This document shows positions 6,066 to 9,019 of a DNA stretch of 9,019 nucleotides, piece by piece. The DNA is from Alphaproteobacteria bacterium. Its GTDB lineage: Bacteria > Pseudomonadota > Alphaproteobacteria > UBA2136 > UBA6156. Position 1 is the first letter of the stretch. Each line of letters begins with the position of its first letter. Location: the NCBI GenBank assembly GCA_027490875.1, contig JAIXXE010000042.1, positions 1-9,019 of the forward strand, written 5' to 3'. The notes beneath the pieces are model-generated. The model was not told the origin of the DNA. It did no database searches and saw nothing but the letters and a program-made list of their open reading frames with translations. The translations under genes were made by a program, and so were the position numbers.

Positions 6066-6761
6066 ATGGATTTTGCAACACCGCTCAGCCGTTGGGCCTT
6101 CCTAAAGCGCGAAAAACGTTTTTTTATGTATGGTACCGAACCCGACCAAATCGCCCATTGCGCCAACACCGGCAGCATGAAAGGCGTGCTAGAGCGTGCC
6201 ACGCATTTGTGGGTGCGGGATTACGGCGCGGGCAGCGGCCGCAAACTACGCTACGGCGCCGAACTGCTGGAATTGCATGGCGGCACGCTGGTGTGCATCA
6301 ACACCGCGCACGCCAACACGTTGGCGGGCGAGGCCTTGGCGACAGGCTTGGTGCCAGGCTTTCCGGCGGTGCAGGGCCTGCAGAAGGAAGTGGTTCATTC
6401 CGCTGAAACCCGTTTCGACTGGGCCTTTGCCACGCCGCAGTACCCGCGCGTGTGGTGCGAAGTTAAAAACGTCACCATGGCCGAGGGCACCACCGCGCTG
6501 TTCCCCGATGCCAAGACCAAACGCGGCACCAAGCATTTAAACACGCTGGCAACGATTGCCAAGCAAGGCGGCGTAGCCTTGCAGCTGTATGTGGTGGCGC
6601 GCGCCGATTGCACCAGCTTTGCCCCCGCCAGCAGCATCGATGCCACCTACGCTGCCGCGCTAAAGAATGCGGTCGCCGCAGGCGTTACGGTGGTGGCGTT
6701 GGGCTGTGCGGTAAGCCCTACCCAGATAAATGTTTGCAAAGTTTTACCCGTTATGATGTAA
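6066..6761 (+). CDS. sfsA: DNA/RNA nuclease SfsA (sugar fermentation stimulation protein)
   Basis: The 231-residue protein matches SfsA along its length. It has the opening MDFATPLSRWAFLKREKRFF, AHCANTGSM (30-38), GRKLRYGAELLE (58-69), the EVKNVT strand (132-137) and the highly conserved FPDAKTKRGTKHL (146-158). The acidic and Lys residues of the RFDWAF, EVK and FPDA segments form a nuclease-like active site. SfsA was named for a multicopy effect on maltose metabolism in E. coli and was first taken as a DNA-binding regulator; nuclease activity is the more recent assignment. The start is fixed by family alignment at the first codons. No Shine-Dalgarno sequence is visible. It leads the sfsA-map-radC set, with map starting 8 nt after its stop. 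The divergent exonuclease starts 21 bp upstream. Confidence 0.94.
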   Translation: MDFATPLSRWAFLKREKRFFMYGTEPDQIAHCANTGSMKGVLERATHLWVRDYGAGSGRKLRYGAELLELHGGTLVCINTAHANTLAGEALATGLVPGFPAVQGLQKEVVHSAETRFDWAFATPQYPRVWCEVKNVTMAEGTTALFPDAKTKRGTKHLNTLATIAKQGGVALQLYVVARADCTSFAPASSIDATYAAALKNAVAAGVTVVALGCAVSPTQINVCKVLPVMM

Positions 6762-6769
6762 AAGCTGCT

Positions 6770-7555
6770 GTGAAAATTATCCCGAAAAACCCGATCGAAA
6801 TCGCCAAGATGCGTGCCGCGGGGCGCGTGGCAGCGCTAGCATTGGATGCCGTAACGCCGTTGGTCAAGGTTGGGGTTTCCACGCTTGAACTTAACGATTT
6901 CTGCGAACGTTTTCTGCGCAGCCACGGCGCCGTACCCGCCACCTTGGGCTACAAGGGCTACCCGGCGGCCAGCTGTATTTCGCTCAACAACGTGGTCTGC
7001 CATGGCATCCCCAGCAAGGATGAGGTGTTAGCCGACGGCGACATTCTCAACATCGACGTCACCGCTCTGCTCGAGGGCTTCCATGGCGACACCAGCCGCA
7101 TGTACGGCGTTGGCACTGTTAGCCCCGCCGCCCGTACCCTGATGACCACCACCTATGCGGCCATGATGGCGGGTATTGAAACCATCAGCAGCGGCAGCTA
7201 CCTTACCGCGATTGGCGCCGCGATTGCCCAAGTGGCCGAGCCCGCCGGCTACAGCGTGGTGCGCGAATACTGCGGCCACGGCTTGGGGCGGAAGTTTCAT
7301 GAAGACCCACAAGTGTTGCATTATGCGAACACCGAGTTCCCCACCACCCGCCTGCGCAGCGGCACCACGCTGACGGTTGAACCCATGATTAACCTTGGCA
7401 CCTGGCGCACGCGCCTGAACGACGACGGCTGGCGCGTCACCACCGCCGACGGCGCCCTTTCTGCGCAGTACGAACACAGCATCCTGGTTACGGAAACGGG
7501 CTACGAGCTGTTAACGGCCAGCCCGGCTGGCTATACCTGCTGGCCCTATGTCTAA
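6770..7555 (+). CDS. map: Methionine aminopeptidase, type I
   Basis: This is the cytoplasmic enzyme that removes the initiator methionine from nascent proteins. The GTG at 6770 gives a 261-residue protein starting VKIIPKNPIEIAKMRAAG, the expected family N-terminus and close to the 264 residues of the E. coli enzyme. The frame stays open further upstream, but that part overlaps sfsA and has no family similarity. All five metal ligands are seen: Asp96 (NIDVT), Asp107 (HGDTS), His170 (GHGLG), Glu204 (TVEPM) and Glu235 (QYEHS). The substrate-side His78 (VCHGIPS) and His177 are also present. No N-terminal zinc-finger extension exists, as is normal in bacteria. It starts 8 nt after sfsA with a poor ribosome site and overlaps radC by 8 nt, so coupled translation in one operon is likely. 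Confidence 0.95.
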   Translation: MKIIPKNPIEIAKMRAAGRVAALALDAVTPLVKVGVSTLELNDFCERFLRSHGAVPATLGYKGYPAASCISLNNVVCHGIPSKDEVLADGDILNIDVTALLEGFHGDTSRMYGVGTVSPAARTLMTTTYAAMMAGIETISSGSYLTAIGAAIAQVAEPAGYSVVREYCGHGLGRKFHEDPQVLHYANTEFPTTRLRSGTTLTVEPMINLGTWRTRLNDDGWRVTTADGALSAQYEHSILVTETGYELLTASPAGYTCWPYV

Positions 7556-8216
7556 CGATGGCCACCGCCAGCGGCTGAAAGCCCGGTTTGCTGGAACGGG
7601 CGGGGCCGGAGTGGCCGACTACGAGCTGCTGGAATTGGCGCTGACCTTTGCCATCCCGCGACGCGATGTAAAGCCACTGGCCAAGCAGCTGCTGGCAAGG
7701 TTTGGCAGCTTGGCGGGGGTGCTAAGCGCGCCCGTGGAAGATTTGGCCAACGTTGCGGGGCTTGGCCCCAGCAGCATTATGCTGCTGCAAGTGCTGCAAC
7801 AGCTGGCCGTGCGGATGAAGCGTGCCAGCCTGCAGGGCAAGCCCCTGCTGGCCGACCGCCTCACGCTGCTGGATTACCTCTATACCCGCTTTGCCACCAG
7901 CACGCGCGAGGAATGCGTGGTGCTGTACCTCAATGCCCAGCTGGTGCTGTTGGCCGAGATCACGCTCTTTACCGGCAGCCAAACCCAACTGGCGGCCAGC
8001 CCGCGCGATATCATCAAGCAGGCCCTTACCCACCATGCCAGCGGGTTAGTGTTGGCGCATAACCATCCGCAAGGCTCGCCGCAGCCTTCGGTGCAAGATG
8101 TACAGTTTACCGCGCAGCTGCAACAGGCTGCCGCCGCGCTGGATTTAACCCTGCACGACCACCTCATCATCGGCGCCGAAGCCCACTATTCCTTCAAAGG
8201 GGCAGGCAAACTTTAA
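7548..8216 (+). CDS. radC: RadC family protein (JAB/MPN domain)
   Basis: The 222-residue protein has a helix-hairpin-helix-like N-terminal half (about 20-95, with the turn VAGLGPSSIM at 69-78) and a C-terminal JAMM-type metal-binding domain. The metal site is complete: Glu122 in the EECVVLYLN strand, then HNHPQGSPQPSVQD (171-184) giving His171, His173 and Asp184, followed by HDHLIIG (203-209). The N-terminal GHRQRLKARF form is, from memory, that of alphaproteobacterial proteins. The family was once thought to act in DNA repair because of a misassigned radC mutation; its true function remains unclear. The ATG overlaps the last codons of map by 8 nt (ATGTCTAA), typical of translational coupling. 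No terminator follows before the next promoter. Confidence 0.93.
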   Translation: MSNDGHRQRLKARFAGTGGAGVADYELLELALTFAIPRRDVKPLAKQLLARFGSLAGVLSAPVEDLANVAGLGPSSIMLLQVLQQLAVRMKRASLQGKPLLADRLTLLDYLYTRFATSTREECVVLYLNAQLVLLAEITLFTGSQTQLAASPRDIIKQALTHHASGLVLAHNHPQGSPQPSVQDVQFTAQLQQAAAALDLTLHDHLIIGAEAHYSFKGAGKL

Positions 8217-8221
8217 ACCGC

Positions 8222-8250
8222 TTGACAGTATTCACGTAAGTCATTAAAAA
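8222..8250 (+). promoter_or_regulatory. Sigma70-type promoter of the downstream orphan gene
   Basis: A perfect TTGACA (8222-8227) is followed after 17 bp by TAAAAA (8245-8250), which matches 4 of 6 bases of the -10 consensus. Transcription would start near 8257, leaving an untranslated leader of about 65 nt before the ATG at 8322. The site lies only 6 bp after the radC stop. Confidence 0.65.
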
Positions 8251-8260
8251 AAACAATGAA

Positions 8261-8317
8261 CACGGGGCTACGTCTCACCTGAGACTCCCTTCATCCCTTT
8301 TCCCCCGTGATGGAGAC
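8261..8317 (+). promoter_or_regulatory. Structured 5' leader with nested inverted repeats
   Basis: CACGGGG (8261-8267) is perfectly complementary to CCCCGTG (8303-8309), which ends 2 nt before the GGAGA ribosome site (8312-8316). Inside this outer pair lies a second perfect inverted repeat, GTCTCA (8272-8277) with TGAGAC (8280-8285). GAGACT occurs a second time at 8313-8318, over the ribosome site. GTCTC could therefore pair either with the inner partner or with GAGAC at 8313-8317, and only the second choice would cover the ribosome site. The inner repeat could instead be a protein-binding operator. No known riboswitch class is recognised. Confidence 0.45.
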
Positions 8318-8321
8318 TTGC

Positions 8322-8807
8322 ATGTCCAACACCGCAACCGCACTGTCGCGTCATCCAAGCCTTTCCACCATCGAGCCAAATATGCTCATCAAAATTCAGG
8401 GCAACAGCTACCAGAACGGACACAATGGTGACTGGGAAGCAGGCCATACCTCACTGTATCTGGTCGTTGCGGTGCTCGATGAAGGCGTCGCGGCAACAAA
8501 CCTGAGTAACACATACAACCTTCATAAAGAGACCCACATCGGGTATAGCACGCGCCCCCTCCGCACCATCATGTCACTTTATCAATGGAAAGACTACGGC
8601 GGGGTTGCCCTAGACTGGGACACCCTTGCATGGGCAAACGACAAGGGCGAATTACCCTGTCGGGTGTACTTGGATGACCCCTTTGTGGCGAGCGAGTTAC
8701 GGTTGCTTCACGAACGTATTAGGAGTTTAACGAGAGTCCTCAGCCACTATACCGAACTTGTGGGTGTAGCGATGAGCCATGTTAATTCCCCGAATAGTCC
8801 CAAGTAG
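8322..8807 (+). CDS. Orphan hypothetical protein, 161 residues
   Basis: I do not recognise a family. The ATG at 8322 is chosen because GGAGA lies 5 nt upstream; an in-frame GTG and ATG at 8307 and 8310 fall inside the leader repeat and lack a ribosome site. The product starts with a Ser/Thr-rich segment of about 20 residues. A probable alpha/beta core follows, with strands near 21-27 and 44-53 and aromatic-rich segments around 85-105 (SLYQWKDYGG, LDWDTLAWAND). A predicted amphipathic helix at about 121-148 and a polar Ser/Asn/Pro tail complete it. There is no signal peptide, membrane segment or metal-binding cluster, so it is probably cytoplasmic. It has its own promoter and a strong terminator. 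One 60-base sample (8401-8460) is 53% G+C, below the surrounding genes, so it may be a recent arrival. It is probably coding because the start, ribosome site, promoter and terminator agree. Confidence 0.7.
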   Translation: MSNTATALSRHPSLSTIEPNMLIKIQGNSYQNGHNGDWEAGHTSLYLVVAVLDEGVAATNLSNTYNLHKETHIGYSTRPLRTIMSLYQWKDYGGVALDWDTLAWANDKGELPCRVYLDDPFVASELRLLHERIRSLTRVLSHYTELVGVAMSHVNSPNSPK

Positions 8808-8836
8808 CCGAGGCTTCAGCAACCCGCCGACCGCAA

Positions 8837-8873
8837 TCACCCTCCGCCAACGCGCGGAGGGTGAAGCATTTTT
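8837..8873 (+). terminator. Rho-independent terminator after the orphan gene
   Basis: TCACCCTCCGC (8837-8847) pairs perfectly with GCGGAGGGTGA (8854-8864), an 11-bp G+C-rich stem with a 6-base loop. After AGCA there is a run of five T (8869-8873). It works for the + strand, 30 nt after the orphan gene's stop. On the opposite strand the same stem has no T run after it, so it would end - strand transcripts less well, although it lies directly after the stop of the converging gene. Confidence 0.88.
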
Positions 8874-9019
8874 AAACCAGCTTGCTTAAAATCTGGGTCG
8901 TGAGGCTCGCGGCATCGCTGCCGCCGCCGCTGGTACTACCGCCACTGCTGCTTAGCCCGCCAAAGTTCACCACCGCCGCATTTTTGGCTTGCAACCCACT
9001 TAGCATCGGCACGGCAGCC
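8872..9019 (-). CDS. C-terminal end of an unidentified protein (5' part outside window)
   Basis: The - strand is open from the window edge to a TAA at 8874-8872, giving 48 visible residues. The segment reads AAVPMLSGLQAKNAAVVNFGG, then a Ser/Gly/Thr-rich linker of about 15 residues, then a short helical end, DAASLTTQILSKLV. The linker with a terminal amphipathic helix suggests a flexible tail with an interaction motif. It is too short to name a family. Support for coding comes from the open frame, the sensible amino acid pattern and the position of the stop next to the terminator stem. It converges with the orphan gene, and its stop overlaps the terminator's T run. Confidence 0.55.
   Translation of the reverse strand, partial: AAVPMLSGLQAKNAAVVNFGGLSSSGGSTSGGGSDAASLTTQILSKLV

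Noticed and set aside
6608..6769. An upstream extension of the methionine aminopeptidase frame
   Set aside because: These 54 codons overlap sfsA, are Arg/Cys-rich and unlike any aminopeptidase. The GTG at 6770 gives the normal N-terminus and length.
8256..8282. A tiny upstream ORF of 8 codons (MNTGLRLT) in the orphan gene's leader
   Set aside because: Its ATG coincides with the predicted transcript start and has no ribosome site. It could only work as a leaderless ORF, and no codon pattern suggests attenuation.
8307..8321. GTG (8307) or ATG (8310) as start of the orphan gene
   Set aside because: Neither has a ribosome site, and the ATG at 8322 has GGAGA at a suitable distance.

Overview
The window looks like chromosomal DNA of an alphaproteobacterium of fairly high G+C (hand-counted samples of the core genes are near 65-70%). 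The order sfsA - map - radC, with a COG1058-type (CinA-like) gene and a PolB-like 3'-5' exonuclease gene running away from it, fits that group, as does a ZapA-like end directly before 5-formyltetrahydrofolate cyclo-ligase. This placement rests on remembered gene neighbourhoods, not on a search. No rRNA, tRNA, CRISPR array or transposase was seen.

Left block (1-3709, + strand): the 3' end of a ZapA-like gene, the 5-FCL gene (fau), a double-ATPase peptide ABC transporter protein of YejF type and an FAD-dependent amine oxidase follow with gaps of 8, 10 and 2 nt, so they probably form one operon. The transporter permeases and binding protein are not here.

Middle block (3706-6044, - strand): the exonuclease, the CinA-like protein and a small multi-pass membrane protein lie head to tail. 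The membrane-protein gene is an A+T-rich cassette (about 35% G+C in two 60-base samples) between two copies of the CinA-like gene's 3' end. The right copy is the end of the intact gene. The left copy is a decayed stub of 91 bp with a 65-bp deletion. The stub's stop still overlaps the amine oxidase stop. The simplest reading is that the amine oxidase and CinA-like genes were once convergent with overlapping stops, and that a foreign or rearranged segment was later placed between them. This is the most unusual feature of the window.

Right block (6066-9019): sfsA, map and radC form a compact + strand operon. Then comes an unassigned 161-residue ORF with its own promoter, a leader with nested inverted repeats next to the ribosome binding site, and a strong intrinsic terminator. 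Its G+C (about 53% in one sample) is below that of its neighbours. The last 148 bases hold the C-terminal end of an unidentified protein on the - strand, converging on that terminator.

Most genes are housekeeping: folate one-carbon metabolism, protein maturation, nucleases and peptide uptake. The accessory content is the cassette at 3706-4425 and the orphan transcription unit at 8222-8873.
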